Origin: Desulfobulbus sp.
GTDB lineage: Bacteria > Desulfobacterota > Desulfobulbia > Desulfobulbales > Desulfobulbaceae
Assembly: GCA_003604995.1 (NCBI GenBank)
Contig: QZJD01000069.1
Location: forward strand, 20,302-84,301
Length of the DNA: 64,000 nt
Direction of reading: 5' to 3'
Positions 19,281 through 30,130 of this stretch are shown one piece after another. The stretch's first letter is position 1, and the number at the start of each line of letters is the position of its first letter. The notes under the pieces were generated by a model that had not been told where the DNA came from, did not search any database, and saw only the letters and a list, made by a program, of their open reading frames with translations. Both the position numbers and the translations under genes were made by a program.

Positions 19281-21674
19281 TTAAAAGCGGACTTGCAGGC
19301 CGCCGCCGAATCCGTATTCAGTGTGGTAATTACCGATGAGAGAGATGTTTTTCCTGATAAGATAGGTGAGGGCAATGCCCCCCTCCCAATCCTCATGCGT
19401 ATCGTACCTGACCTCGCCGGCAAGAGTCAGACGGGGAGTCAGGTCCAGGGTTTTTTCCAGGGCGGCTCTCGCCCCTCCGTCGGTGTCGACCCATGCCCTG
19501 GCCTCCAGGTTGAGCGGCAGCAGATAGCGGAAGCCGAATACGCCGCGGGTCTCGTCGATCTCGCCGTCCTCCCCCTCCATATCCAGCCCGCCCAGCAGGG
19601 AGAAAAACCGGTTAACGTACCGGTTATAGGAGACGAGCACTTCCCACTCGACTTCGTCCACCTCCTGCCAGCCGGCTTCCCACTCCGCAGTGAGGATATT
19701 GCGGGTGTTTGCCAGGGAGAACATTCCTTCGGTCATGTTGCTGAGGATGTCGGCCTCGCCCCATAAATACCAGTGATCCGCATAGAGATTGGGACGGATG
19801 GCGGCAAGCGCCGGATCGATGACAAAGTCTTCGTATTCCACCAGGCGCGCCATTCCGCTTTCCATGTGGTAGAGCAGGTGACAGTGAAAAAACCAATCTC
19901 CGACCTCGTCTGCGTCGAATTCAATGACCGTGGTGGCCATGGGCGCAACGTCAACGGTATGTTTGAGCGGGGCGTAATCGCCCTGTTTGTTGACAACCCG
20001 GAAAAAGTGGCCGTGCAGATGCATCGGATGGTGCATCATGGTCCGGTTGATCATGATAAACCGCGTCACTTCGCCCTGCCTGACCAGGATCGAGTCGCTC
20101 TCGGCAAGGGTTTTGTTGTTCAGCGTCCAGACGTAGCGTTCCATATCGCCATCCAGGGTGAGGCGGATTTCCCGGACCGGCCTGGCCGCCGCAAAAGCCG
20201 TGGACTTGAGCGCCTTGAGGTCTCCATAGGGCGTCCCCGGGCGTTCCGGGCCCATGCCGTCTACCGCAAGATTCTTCGCGGATGCGGTATCCGCCCCCAG
20301 AAGACTGAAATCATTCCCGTATTTTTTGCCTGCCCGCAGGTCCTGGTGAGGGGTCATTGCTGAGTGGCTCTCCGTTGCCATACCTGAGGCGGGGGTTTGC
20401 GGGGTGTCCATCCGCATGCCGGAATGAGGGGCCATTGCCGTCCCGCTCATCGGCTGGTGATCCATGTGCTCCATTGTCATCGGGACTGATCCGGCATCAT
20501 GGGTCATGTGCTCCATGTGCTGCATGGCCCCCATGTCCATTTCGCCCATGCCCATCATGCCCGGCCGGTCAAATTCGCCCGCTTGCACATCGCTGTCGGC
20601 CATGCCCATCACCCCTGCCGGGGTGATGGCGAAGATATCCTTCCAACTGAAATGGCCCATACCCTGATACAGGTTCGGCCGGGGTATGGCAGGCGCCGGT
20701 TGGGGACTGCCCGAACCGATCCAGACCGAAGCATATCCGGACCCGTCGTGGGCGGTGGCCCGGAATTCAAAACTGCCGGCCTCTTTGAGCTGGACCAGGA
20801 CATCATATGTCTCTGCCACCCCGATGAGGAACCGGCCGGAGGTGAATGGCTCCACATCCTGCCCGTCCGCGGCAACAATGGCCATGGGGCCGCCGGCAAA
20901 CTCCAGGTGGAAGTAGGTGGTGGCCGACCCGTTAATGATGCGCAGGCGGACGGTCTCACCGGGCCGGGCCGCAAGGTTGGATTCGGTTTTGCCGTTGGCC
21001 AGAAAGCGGTCATAGGCAACGTCCGAGATATCCATCGGCGGCATGCGCTGCAGCTCGCGCTGGAAGTAGCTGCCGAGCATGCCGAGGCGAGCGGCACCCA
21101 GGATGCTCTGGCCGCTGCCCTTCTCAATCGTATACCACTCGCTGCCGCGCTTCAGGGTGCGCAGCACCGAATGGGGATCTTCATCGGTCCAGTCCGAAAG
21201 AAGGACGACACGGTCACGGTCCGCGTGGCCGGCGTGTCCCCGGGGCTGGATAACGATCGCTCCGTATACCCCGCTTTGCTCCTGGAGGGCGCTGTGGGAA
21301 TGATACCAGTAGGTGCCGCTCTGGCGGATCGGAAATTCATAGGTAAAGGTCGCATCCGGTGCTATGGGTGGGAAGCTGATGTAGGGGACGCCGTCCATCC
21401 CCGGCGGGACAAGGAGGCCGTGCCAATGGATCGAGGTATCCGCATCCATCCTGTTGCGGACCTTGATGCGGGCGAGGTCCCCCTCGGTAAAGCGCAGGAC
21501 CGGCCCGGGAATGGCGCTGTTGATGGTCATGGCCTGCACCGGTTTGCCGCTGATAGTGACTTCCTGCCTGGCGATGGTGAGTTCGTATTCGACGGTTTCT
21601 GCCCCGGCCTGTATGCCGTTGCCCAAAACAAAAAGAAGCAGGGCTGCACTTATTCTGGAAATTCCGGTCAACAT
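19281..21674 (-). CDS. CopA-type multicopper oxidase fused to C-terminal CopB-like beta-barrel
   Basis: HWHG, YWYHSH, HHPMHLHG, HCHLLYHMESGM; Met/His-rich insert; C-terminal YLLPLNLEARAWVDTDG..EVRYDTHEDWEGGIALTYLIRK..GGGLQVRF. Start ATG 21674 behind AAAGGAG. Confidence 0.85.
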   Translation of the reverse strand: MLTGISRISAALLLFVLGNGIQAGAETVEYELTIARQEVTISGKPVQAMTINSAIPGPVLRFTEGDLARIKVRNRMDADTSIHWHGLLVPPGMDGVPYISFPPIAPDATFTYEFPIRQSGTYWYHSHSALQEQSGVYGAIVIQPRGHAGHADRDRVVLLSDWTDEDPHSVLRTLKRGSEWYTIEKGSGQSILGAARLGMLGSYFQRELQRMPPMDISDVAYDRFLANGKTESNLAARPGETVRLRIINGSATTYFHLEFAGGPMAIVAADGQDVEPFTSGRFLIGVAETYDVLVQLKEAGSFEFRATAHDGSGYASVWIGSGSPQPAPAIPRPNLYQGMGHFSWKDIFAITPAGVMGMADSDVQAGEFDRPGMMGMGEMDMGAMQHMEHMTHDAGSVPMTMEHMDHQPMSGTAMAPHSGMRMDTPQTPASGMATESHSAMTPHQDLRAGKKYGNDFSLLGADTASAKNLAVDGMGPERPGTPYGDLKALKSTAFAAARPVREIRLTLDGDMERYVWTLNNKTLAESDSILVRQGEVTRFIMINRTMMHHPMHLHGHFFRVVNKQGDYAPLKHTVDVAPMATTVIEFDADEVGDWFFHCHLLYHMESGMARLVEYEDFVIDPALAAIRPNLYADHWYLWGEADILSNMTEGMFSLANTRNILTAEWEAGWQEVDEVEWEVLVSYNRYVNRFFSLLGGLDMEGEDGEIDETRGVFGFRYLLPLNLEARAWVDTDGGARAALEKTLDLTPRLTLAGEVRYDTHEDWEGGIALTYLIRKNISLIGNYHTEYGFGGGLQVRF

Positions 21675-21696
21675 CCTGGCTGCTCCTTTGTCCATT

Positions 21697-24072
21697 TTAC
21701 GTAATGTGTATCCGCCGCAGCCTGAGGGAGTTGCCGACAACCGAAACAGACGAGAGGCTCATCGCCGCCGCCGCGATCATCGGCGAGAGCAGGATCCCCA
21801 GAAACGGATAGAGCACCCCGGCGGCCACCGGGACACCCAGCGAGTTGTAAACAAAGGCGAAAAAAAGGTTCTGCCTGATGTTCGCCATGGTGGCGCGGGA
21901 GAGTTTTCGTGCCCGGACGATGCCGGTGAGGTCGCCTTTGACCAGGGTGACCCCTGCCGATTCCATGGCCACATCGGTGCCGGTGCCCATGGCGATGCCC
22001 ACATGGGCCTGGGCCAGGGCAGGCGCATCGTTGATCCCGTCTCCGGCCATGGCAACCATTTTCCCCTCATCCTGCAACCGCTTGACCTCCGCCGCCTTTT
22101 CCTCGGGCAGCACCTCGGCCACCACTCCATCAATGCCCAGTTTTGCAGCCACGGCCTCGGCGGTAGCCCGGTTGTCACCGGTGAGCATCACCACCCGCAA
22201 CCCCTCATCGTGCAGCGCACGGATGGCCTGCGGCGTGGTTTCCTTGATCGGGTCGGAGACCGCCAGCAGTCCGGCAAGTTTGCCGGCGGCGGCAACGAAC
22301 ATGACCGTCTGGGCCTCCTTGCGCATATCTTCAGCGCGTTTCGCCAGTTCCGCGATTTCGACGCCGAAATCCTCCATCAGCCTGAGGTTGCCGAGCAGTA
22401 CCCTGCTCCCCTCAACCGTTCCGGAAACCCCTTTGCCGGTATGCGACGCAAAGTCGGCCGCTTCCAGGGGATTGACACCACGTTCCCCGGCGCCGGCCAC
22501 GATGGCTGCCGCCAGGGGGTGTTCGCTTGCCTTCTCCAGGCTGGCCGCAAACTTCAGGAGTGTTTCCTCGGCCATGCCCTCCGCTGTCACCACCCCGGTC
22601 AGTTTCGGCTTGCCAAGGGTCAGGGTGCCGGTCTTGTCCACCACCAGGGTATCGATCCGGCGCAGGGTCTCGATGGCCTCGGCGTTCTTGAACAGTACCC
22701 CCATGGTGGCGCCCTTGCCGGTGGCCACCATGATGGACATGGGGGTGGCGAGCCCCAGGGCGCACGGACAGGCAATGATCAGCACCGATACCGCGACGAT
22801 CAGGGCATACGCCAGGCGCGGATCAGGGCCGAAATAATACCAGATGATAAAGGCGGCAAGGGCGACCGAAATAACCACCGGGACAAACCAGCCGGAAACG
22901 GTATCGGCCAGCTTCTGGATCGGCGCCCGTGATCGTTGCGCCTCCGCCACCATTTTGACAATCTGCGCGAGCAGGGTCTCGCTGCCCACCTTTTCGGCAC
23001 GCATGGTGAGCGCGCCGGTGGTGTTGACCGTGGCGCCGATCACCTTGTCGCCCGGCTGTTTTTTGACCGGGATCGGCTCGCCGGAAATCATCGACTCGTC
23101 CACCGAGCTTGCGCCGTCGACCACCGTGCCGTCCACCGGCACCTTCTCGCCCGGCCTGATCCTGAGCACATCCCCTTTCTGGACATGCTCCAGGGGGATA
23201 TCGGTCTCGCTGCCGTCGTCATTGATCTTCCGCGCCGTCTTCGGCGCCAGCCCCAGGAGTGCCCTGATGGCGGCGCCGGTCTGGCCGCGGGCTTTCAGCT
23301 CCATGACCTGGCCCAGCAGAATCAAGGTGACGATCACCGCCGCCGCCTCGAAGTACACGCCAACGGCGCCGTCATGGCCGCGCATTTCGTCAGGAAAGAC
23401 CGCCGGGAACAGAACGGCGATCACGCTGTAGACATACGCCACCGATACGCCCAGGCCGATCAGGGTGAACATGTTGAGACTTTTGTTGAGGAGCGATTGC
23501 ACAGCCCGGACATGAAACACCCAGCCGGCCCAGAGCACCACCGGCGTGGCCAGGACCAGCTCCAGCAGGGCCAGAGCGCGGGGCGAGGCCAGGTTTTCCA
23601 GGAGACGGCCGCCCGGCAGCATATCGCGCATGGCAATGATGACCAGGGGGGCGCTGAGGACCGCGCTCAGAATGAACCGGCGGCGCATGACCGCATATTC
23701 CGGGCTTTCCTCAGAGCCGTCAGCGTCGGCCAGCAGCGGCTCGAGGGCCATGCCGCATTTTGGACAGCTGCCCGGCCCATCCCGAATTATTTCCGGATGC
23801 ATGGGACAGGTGTACCGCATGCCCGCGGCCGCTGGAGACTCCGGCTCGGATGCGGCCCGGTCCGCCGCCGGCAAAAGATAGGATTGGGGATGCGCCTGGA
23901 ATTTGCCCAGGCAGTGCTCGCCGCAGAAATAATAGGCTTGGCCGCCGTGCTCATGGCGGATGAATTGGCCGGGATCGTCGGTGGACATGCCGCAGACCGG
24001 ATCGGTGACTTTTCCCGGCAGGCCCTGATGCTCTTCACCCGCCAAATGGTGTTTTTGCGTCGTGCCCGGCAT
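21697..24072 (-). CDS. copA: copper-translocating P-type ATPase with N-terminal YHS and heavy-metal-binding domains
   Basis: [17 protein letters not shown] motif, [41 protein letters not shown]. Confidence 0.93.
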   Translation of the reverse strand: MPGTTQKHHLAGEEHQGLPGKVTDPVCGMSTDDPGQFIRHEHGGQAYYFCGEHCLGKFQAHPQSYLLPAADRAASEPESPAAAGMRYTCPMHPEIIRDGPGSCPKCGMALEPLLADADGSEESPEYAVMRRRFILSAVLSAPLVIIAMRDMLPGGRLLENLASPRALALLELVLATPVVLWAGWVFHVRAVQSLLNKSLNMFTLIGLGVSVAYVYSVIAVLFPAVFPDEMRGHDGAVGVYFEAAAVIVTLILLGQVMELKARGQTGAAIRALLGLAPKTARKINDDGSETDIPLEHVQKGDVLRIRPGEKVPVDGTVVDGASSVDESMISGEPIPVKKQPGDKVIGATVNTTGALTMRAEKVGSETLLAQIVKMVAEAQRSRAPIQKLADTVSGWFVPVVISVALAAFIIWYYFGPDPRLAYALIVAVSVLIIACPCALGLATPMSIMVATGKGATMGVLFKNAEAIETLRRIDTLVVDKTGTLTLGKPKLTGVVTAEGMAEETLLKFAASLEKASEHPLAAAIVAGAGERGVNPLEAADFASHTGKGVSGTVEGSRVLLGNLRLMEDFGVEIAELAKRAEDMRKEAQTVMFVAAAGKLAGLLAVSDPIKETTPQAIRALHDEGLRVVMLTGDNRATAEAVAAKLGIDGVVAEVLPEEKAAEVKRLQDEGKMVAMAGDGINDAPALAQAHVGIAMGTGTDVAMESAGVTLVKGDLTGIVRARKLSRATMANIRQNLFFAFVYNSLGVPVAAGVLYPFLGILLSPMIAAAAMSLSSVSVVGNSLRLRRIHIT

Positions 24073-24170
24073 GGTTGTCTCCTCCTGTGTACAGTATGTT
24101 TACGATCCCCAGGAATAATTGCTCGGCAAAATCCTCTTCTTGTCTCCGTTGGGATGGTGGCGGCCTGAAC

Positions 24171-25706
24171 TCAAGGACGCGGCGCCTTGTTCATAATCGC
24201 CGGCAGGAACAGGTTCCAGGGGAAAGGATCAGGGCCGGCCAGCTTGCAGACAAAGATGTCCTCAAACCCGGCGCTGGTCAGGTTGAGGGCTCCGGCGCCC
24301 GGATCGAAATCGGCTGCTCCCTGGAAAACACCGGTGGCATGGACGGTGCCGTCCGCGGATGCGGCAAGGTCAAAGCCGTAATCGGCCGATGGCCCGCCCA
24401 TGGCCCCGGCCCAGACCAGGTGGCCGCTCGCGGTCAGCTTGCTGATAAAAATATCCTCGGCACCGGCACTGACCAGATTGAAGGTCCCGGCGCCCGGGTC
24501 AAAATCGGCGGTGCCGTTGAACCCGCCGGTGGTGAAGACGTTATTCGCACCATCCACGGCAATGCCGTAGCCCACGTCGGCCGCGAGCCCCCCCATGGCC
24601 CGGGCCCAGAGAAAATTGCCGTCGCCGTCCAGCTTGCTGACGAAAATATCGGAAGCACTGAGGGGATCGGTGACCAGATTGACTATCCCGGCGCCCGGGT
24701 CAAAATCAGCGGTGCCGATGAACCAGCCCGTGGATAAAACATTGCCCATGGAGTCGACGGCGACGGCCTGGCCGATATCCTCGGAAATTCCGCCCATGGC
24801 CCTGGACCAGAGAAAATTGCCGCTGCTGTCCAGTTTGCTGACATAGATATCCCTGCTGCCGCCGGCGCTGGTCAGCTGCTCGGCGCCAAAGTCCACCGTA
24901 CCCTGGAACCAGCCGGTGAGATACACGTTGCCGGTCGAATAGAGCGAAATGCCCAGCCCCACGTCAGCTGAAGTGCCCCCGATGGTTTTGGCCCAAACAA
25001 AGGTGCCGTTATTGTCCAGCTTGCTGATAAAGATATCTTCGACATTAACACTGGCACTGCTCAGGTTGGCTGTTCCCTGCCCAGGATCAAAATCCACCGT
25101 GTTCTTGAAATAACCCGTGGTATAGATATTTCCGCCACCATCAACGAGAATGCCGTAGCCGTAATCATCCGCCGTGCCGCCCATGGTCCAGGCCCCGACA
25201 AAATTCCCGTTGCCGTCCAGCTTGCTGATGAAGATATCGGAACTGCCTTCGCTGGTACGAGGTTCGCTGCCCGCGCCCGGATCAAAATCAACGGTGCCGA
25301 CGAAATAGCCTGTCGTATAGACGTTACCCAGGGCATCCGTAACGATCCCCCATCCCTCATCCGAAGAGGAACCTCCGATCGCCCGGGCCCAGACCAGGCC
25401 GCCACTGCTGTCCAGCTTGCTGATAAAAACATCCTTGCTGTTTGCAACGCTGGACAACTCGACCGTTCCGGGGCCCGGATCAAAATCGGCCGTCCCCCGG
25501 AAGTAGCCGGTAGTGTACACATTGCCGGCCGCATCGACATGGATGTCGTAACCCTCATCGTTAAAAGTTGATCCAAACCCCTTGGCCCAGAGCAGATCAC
25601 CAGCCGCGGCATGAACCGGAGCGGCCGGCAGGCCACAAAAAAATAACGCAGCCAGCACGTAACCGGCCGGATTCAGGAGACAAAGAAGCAGACGTAGTGT
25701 TTTCAT
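24171..25706 (-). CDS. secreted SBBP-like beta-propeller repeat protein
   Basis: Seven or more repeats of DIFISKLD..GNFVWARAMGG..DxGxGIAVDGxGNVYTTGYFxGTADFDPGAG; signal peptide; C-terminus PFPWNLFLPAIMNKAPRP. Confidence 0.85.
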   Translation of the reverse strand: MKTLRLLLCLLNPAGYVLAALFFCGLPAAPVHAAAGDLLWAKGFGSTFNDEGYDIHVDAAGNVYTTGYFRGTADFDPGPGTVELSSVANSKDVFISKLDSSGGLVWARAIGGSSSDEGWGIVTDALGNVYTTGYFVGTVDFDPGAGSEPRTSEGSSDIFISKLDGNGNFVGAWTMGGTADDYGYGILVDGGGNIYTTGYFKNTVDFDPGQGTANLSSASVNVEDIFISKLDNNGTFVWAKTIGGTSADVGLGISLYSTGNVYLTGWFQGTVDFGAEQLTSAGGSRDIYVSKLDSSGNFLWSRAMGGISEDIGQAVAVDSMGNVLSTGWFIGTADFDPGAGIVNLVTDPLSASDIFVSKLDGDGNFLWARAMGGLAADVGYGIAVDGANNVFTTGGFNGTADFDPGAGTFNLVSAGAEDIFISKLTASGHLVWAGAMGGPSADYGFDLAASADGTVHATGVFQGAADFDPGAGALNLTSAGFEDIFVCKLAGPDPFPWNLFLPAIMNKAPRP

Positions 25707-25794
25707 GGTTCCTCGAATTGTACAAATCTCTCAACCGGCAGGGCCGCCGTCGGTTCAGATACCATACCAGGTTCATGCACGTGTTGCCATGGCC

Positions 25795-27267
25795 CTACTC
25801 CCGCATATTTTGCCCGGCAATGGGCTGCACGAAGAGCTGCCACGGGAAGGGGCTCAACCGCCGATAGGCCGCCCCGACATCGAGCAGGCCGTAGCCGTAG
25901 GTATGATCCGGGCCCGGATCGCCCAGGTCACGGGCGGTAAGGCGCAGCAGGTCTTCAAGTTCGGCCACGCTGAGCTGCGGGGCCATACCGAGCAGAAGGG
26001 CCATGGCCCCGGCGACATGGGGCGCGGCAAAAGAGGTGCCGGAGACAAAAGCGTATGAATAAGGAACGGTGCCCCCCCCGGTCAGATCCGTTGTCCGGAC
26101 GTTGACCCCCGGGGCAACGATGCTCGGAAAGATCGAACCGTCGCAGGCGGACGGACCGCGGCTGCTGTCTTCGGCGACCAGCAGGGTGTCGGCAACGCTG
26201 CCCACCGAATAGCTCTCCGGATAGTTGGCCGGACTCAAGCTCGTCGCCGGCGCCGACCCGGAATTGCCGGCGGCAACGACCACCGCCACCTCAGCGGCCT
26301 TCAGGGCCTGAATATCCGCCTGATACACCGTATCGCACACATTAACCTCATCAACCAGCCCCCAGGAAATGTTCACCACGTCCGGCAGGTCGTCGGTACC
26401 CGGATTGCCGTCCGGATCGAGCAGCCACTGGAACCCCAGATGGATGGCGCTCTCCGTTGCCTTGTTCGCATCGTTGAAGACCTTGACCGCGATCCATTGG
26501 GCGCCCGGCGCCACCCCGATAGCGGTCCCGCCCGCATCGCCCCCGACCATGATCCCCATGGTCCGAGTGCCGTGCCCGTTCAGATCGGAGGGTGTTGGAT
26601 GCTCGCCGTTGGGGTCGTACCAGCTGTTGGCGCCGCCGCGCCATCTGGGCCCGATATCCGGGTGCAGGGCATCGACCCCGGTGTCCATGCCGGCCACCAC
26701 CACCCCGCTCCCGGTATGCCCGCGGCTCCAGAGAACCGGCGCCCTGATCGCGCTCAGGTTCCATTCAGGCGCGGCCGCCAAGGCCAGGTCGGGCTCAGGC
26801 AGGGCCAGGGTTTTGTCGAGGCGAACGCTCATCACTTCCGGGCGCGCGGCCAGCTCACCGACCTGATCGGCCCGGAGGGTCACGGCCATGCCGTTGAAAA
26901 TCCAGAAGGGAGTGAGGCGCAGGGCCTTTTGCTTCCTAAGAAATTCGTGAAGAGGCCGCTGGCTCTTCTCCGCCCTGGCGCGCAGGGCACGACCGATTTT
27001 TGCCCTGCGTACCTCCTTGCCCAGGCCGCGGAAGCGGTGGAAGTCCTCCTGATCGGTCAGGGTGACGATAACCGCAATCTCCTGTTCAGGCGGCAGGCTC
27101 AGGAGCCGGGCCTGCAGGCCGGGCTGGATGGTACCGGCCTGCACAGGGGATACAACGGCGAGAATGGCCACCAGCGAGAGGACAATGAACCAAGGGTGTT
27201 TCGAGATCGCAAGCGACCGGACCGCCGTGGCCGGAAATGGAACTGATTGACGCCGGGAGAAAACCAC
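25795..27267 (-). CDS. S8 subtilisin-like serine protease, secreted
   Basis: VVAGMDTGVDALHPDI, NGHGTRTMGIM, GTSFAAPHVAGAMAL catalytic motifs; C-terminus SPFPWQLFVQPIAGQNMRE. Start (GTG 27267) uncertain. Confidence 0.85.
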   Translation of the reverse strand: MVFSRRQSVPFPATAVRSLAISKHPWFIVLSLVAILAVVSPVQAGTIQPGLQARLLSLPPEQEIAVIVTLTDQEDFHRFRGLGKEVRRAKIGRALRARAEKSQRPLHEFLRKQKALRLTPFWIFNGMAVTLRADQVGELAARPEVMSVRLDKTLALPEPDLALAAAPEWNLSAIRAPVLWSRGHTGSGVVVAGMDTGVDALHPDIGPRWRGGANSWYDPNGEHPTPSDLNGHGTRTMGIMVGGDAGGTAIGVAPGAQWIAVKVFNDANKATESAIHLGFQWLLDPDGNPGTDDLPDVVNISWGLVDEVNVCDTVYQADIQALKAAEVAVVVAAGNSGSAPATSLSPANYPESYSVGSVADTLLVAEDSSRGPSACDGSIFPSIVAPGVNVRTTDLTGGGTVPYSYAFVSGTSFAAPHVAGAMALLLGMAPQLSVAELEDLLRLTARDLGDPGPDHTYGYGLLDVGAAYRRLSPFPWQLFVQPIAGQNMRE

Positions 27268-27277
27268 GCGGGAGGGG

Positions 27278-27754
27278 CTACTCGACCACCAGGTGTTCGG
27301 CCCGAAAATCGCCGATAACCACCGTTGCCCTGCTCCCTGGCTTGACCAGCCCGGTGGTATTGCCGAAAAACATCCAGTAGATGCTGCCTTCCTTGATGTC
27401 GCCTGTTGTGCGCAACGGGCCGATCTTAGCCGTGGTCGGGACCGAAAGCACTTTTCCGCTCGCCTCATCGATCAGATATGCCTTGTTGCGCCGGTCGAAC
27501 AGGGGGCGCGCCTTTTCGGCATTCAGGACGCGGTAGCGGAAATCGATCATGTGGCCGGCGGCGGTCATCCGCAGGCTGGTGATCTCGATACCCCAGCGTT
27601 CCCGGGTATCGGCTTCCCCGGCCCGGCCGCCCTGATCAATCGCGGCACAGGCGCTCAGGAGGAGGAGCAGCCCCCAGCACGCCCATGCCGCAATGAATCG
27701 CGGGAAAGCAGATCGCCCTGCAACAGCCTTTCTGCGCAACGGTTTCCTCTTCAC
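27278..27754 (-). CDS. predicted lipoprotein, unknown function
   Basis: Lipobox-like LLLSACAA; 158 aa; lies in the same-strand run. Confidence 0.6.
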   Translation of the reverse strand: MKRKPLRRKAVAGRSAFPRFIAAWACWGLLLLLSACAAIDQGGRAGEADTRERWGIEITSLRMTAAGHMIDFRYRVLNAEKARPLFDRRNKAYLIDEASGKVLSVPTTAKIGPLRTTGDIKEGSIYWMFFGNTTGLVKPGSRATVVIGDFRAEHLVVE

Positions 27755-27772
27755 TTCAGCCCGGTCGCCCGG

Positions 27773-28753
27773 TTACCGGCCCGCACCGGTGATCGCCGGC
27801 ATGAACAGGATCCACGGGAACGGCTGGACGTTCAGGTAGACCAGCATCCCGCCGCCGGGCGCACCGTTGCTGCTCAAGGACAGGCTGCGGTCGTACAGGG
27901 CGTGGGTCCCGGACTGTTCCGGCCGCCAGATGGCGTCCAGGGTCTTGCCCGCGGCGAGCAGGACGGAATACTGCTCCCGGGCATAGGGATAAGGATTGCC
28001 GTCCTCGGCGATTATCTTCATGTACGGGCCCTGCATGACCGGGACATGGGCCATCAAACCGGCATTGACGAACCGGAGGAGCAGGTTCTTGTTGACCTGG
28101 GCGTTTGCGGAGACCACCGGCACCGCCTGTCCCGCGGCAAAGGCATCCCCGTTGATCAGGAAATATTTGGGTTTGTAGGTCAGAGGCGTTGCCGCCGCGG
28201 CCGTCGCGTGCAGGGCCGGATCAATCTCGCTGTAGAGGAGAAGGGCCTCATCGGTGGCCTGGTAATACGTGCCGACGGTCAGGGCGCCGTAAAGCCCCAT
28301 ATGGACCTGCTTGGCCGGATTGCTGCCGCTCTGATACAAAAAGGTGCCGGCCTTGATATTGTTCCAGGTATAGCTTGCCGTGCCGCCGGCCGGGGCCTCG
28401 TGGGTAAAGGCCGTGACCCTGTTTCCCTGGACCACCGGGGTCAAGGTCGCGTTCTGACCGGGAATGACCAGGGAAACCGGCTCGCTCAGGCAATTACGCA
28501 GGTTGATGGTCAGCGTCGCGCCGGGCGAACCGACCTGCAACGGGCCGACATCCCAGGCCACCGGCCCAGCCGGACAGGAGCCCGGATCGGCGATGAAACC
28601 CCACATGGGTATCGGCGTCGCCGAGTCCGGTGGAGTCCACTCGGCCTCTACCGCCGCCAGATCGATGGCTGAGACTGGCGAGGCCACGGAGAAAAACGCT
28701 GCCAGGAGGATAACCGGCACCCTCAGGCTTTTGCTTATGTTTGTCATGTTCAT
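27773..28753 (-). CDS. cupredoxin/MCO-like secreted protein with degenerate copper motifs
   Basis: Cupredoxin-like TYTWNNIKAGTFLYQSGSNPAKQVHMGLYGALTV; lacks HxH motifs; C-terminus PFPWILFMPAITGAGR. Confidence 0.65.
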   Translation of the reverse strand: MNMTNISKSLRVPVILLAAFFSVASPVSAIDLAAVEAEWTPPDSATPIPMWGFIADPGSCPAGPVAWDVGPLQVGSPGATLTINLRNCLSEPVSLVIPGQNATLTPVVQGNRVTAFTHEAPAGGTASYTWNNIKAGTFLYQSGSNPAKQVHMGLYGALTVGTYYQATDEALLLYSEIDPALHATAAAATPLTYKPKYFLINGDAFAAGQAVPVVSANAQVNKNLLLRFVNAGLMAHVPVMQGPYMKIIAEDGNPYPYAREQYSVLLAAGKTLDAIWRPEQSGTHALYDRSLSLSSNGAPGGGMLVYLNVQPFPWILFMPAITGAGR

Positions 28754-28771
28754 ACCTCTCCCCTTTCTCCG

Positions 28772-30115
28772 TTAATGGATCATGACACCCGGTGCTTCAA
28801 TGATCAGCATGGTCATCATGCCGCCGGGGAAAATATCATAATTGACCATTTCCTTTTCGGTGTGCGAGTGCCACATGTACGTATAGCCGCCGTTGGGATT
28901 CATCCCGCCCTCTCCCGGCGGCAGGGATTGCACCAGTCCGAGGAACGGACTGCCGCTGTAAAACCCGCCGAAGGTCAGCTCCAGGCTGCCGGGCAGGGTC
29001 ACCGGAAAGGGTTTGTAATGATCTGGGCAGTACTCGTGGGTCATGTCATCAAAATCATCGTTATCCATGTCCATGCACTCGTGGACATATTCCGGGCCCT
29101 CCGCGGGAGAACCGTAAATATCCCAGCCGAGCCCCTGGCCGGTCCACCCGAAGATGGCGTCCACCGTGCTGCCGGGCTGCGACTGGATGGTGAACAGCTC
29201 GTGGCTGAGATCAGGACCGGCGCCGGGGGTGCTTTCCAGGAGCCGTCCGTCGCGGGCAATGACCCTGGCATGGTTGCCGTGAAAATGGAAAGGATGCATA
29301 TCGCGGCCGCCGCCGATGACCCGCATCAGGAGCCTGTCTCCCGGATTCATCATGGGCATGCAGTTGTACGGCTGATTGGGCAGCCAGGGCACCCCGTTGT
29401 CGGCCATGGTGTCAGGCGCCGCCCTGCCGTTGATGAACCAGAGGACCGGAAAATAGTTGGCAAGGTAGCCGGTGGCCGCCACCGCATCCGGACCGAAGGT
29501 TTCCACCACCTGGTGGATCCGCGGATCCATCTCGCTGAGGAGAAACAGGGTTTCCCTGTCAAACTGCGTATCCGGATGGTTATAGGCGTAATTGGCGCCG
29601 CTGGCGGGTCGGACGATCATCGCGCCGATGAGGCCCATTTCCACCTGGAGCGCCGAATCGGTGCCGCTGTAATAAGTATAGGTCCCCGGTTTGGCGGCCG
29701 TGAACTGGTAGGTCACCGTCCCGCCCGGAGCGGCCTCATTGGCCAGGATCCCCGGAATACCGGGGTCGGTGGGCGAGACCACCACGTGCTGGCCCGGAAA
29801 AACAATAGACACGTTGGGCGCCGGGCCGGCCCCGGCCACGGTCAGGCTGTTGGTCAGTTTGACCTGCACCTGATCGCCTTCGTTGACAATGATCGTCGGA
29901 CCCGGATACTGGGCCAGCCCGGCACCGTTGGCATAGCCCCAGATCAGATAACTGCCGCTGTCCGGGGTCGAGATATGGCCGGTGGTAGCGGTCAGGTTGA
30001 ACGAGGTGCCGGTAATCCCCTGGATCATCGCCCCTGCATTGACGGCCAGCAGGACCATGAACACCCCGCCAAGCACGGTCACCTGCAACGCCCTTCTGAT
30101 TACTCTTGTCTGCAT
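28772..30115 (-). CDS. multicopper oxidase-domain protein (T2/T3-type motifs only)
   Basis: MHPFHFHG and YMWHSHTEKEM motifs in C-terminal cupredoxin; N-terminal cupredoxin degenerate. Confidence 0.8.
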   Translation of the reverse strand: MQTRVIRRALQVTVLGGVFMVLLAVNAGAMIQGITGTSFNLTATTGHISTPDSGSYLIWGYANGAGLAQYPGPTIIVNEGDQVQVKLTNSLTVAGAGPAPNVSIVFPGQHVVVSPTDPGIPGILANEAAPGGTVTYQFTAAKPGTYTYYSGTDSALQVEMGLIGAMIVRPASGANYAYNHPDTQFDRETLFLLSEMDPRIHQVVETFGPDAVAATGYLANYFPVLWFINGRAAPDTMADNGVPWLPNQPYNCMPMMNPGDRLLMRVIGGGRDMHPFHFHGNHARVIARDGRLLESTPGAGPDLSHELFTIQSQPGSTVDAIFGWTGQGLGWDIYGSPAEGPEYVHECMDMDNDDFDDMTHEYCPDHYKPFPVTLPGSLELTFGGFYSGSPFLGLVQSLPPGEGGMNPNGGYTYMWHSHTEKEMVNYDIFPGGMMTMLIIEAPGVMIH

Positions 30116-30130
30116 CTTGCTCTCCCTTAT

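Noticed and set aside
24171-25706. Repetitive DNA resembling an array
   Set aside because: Repeats are in-frame protein beta-propeller repeats without constant spacers; not CRISPR. No CRISPR array found in the window.
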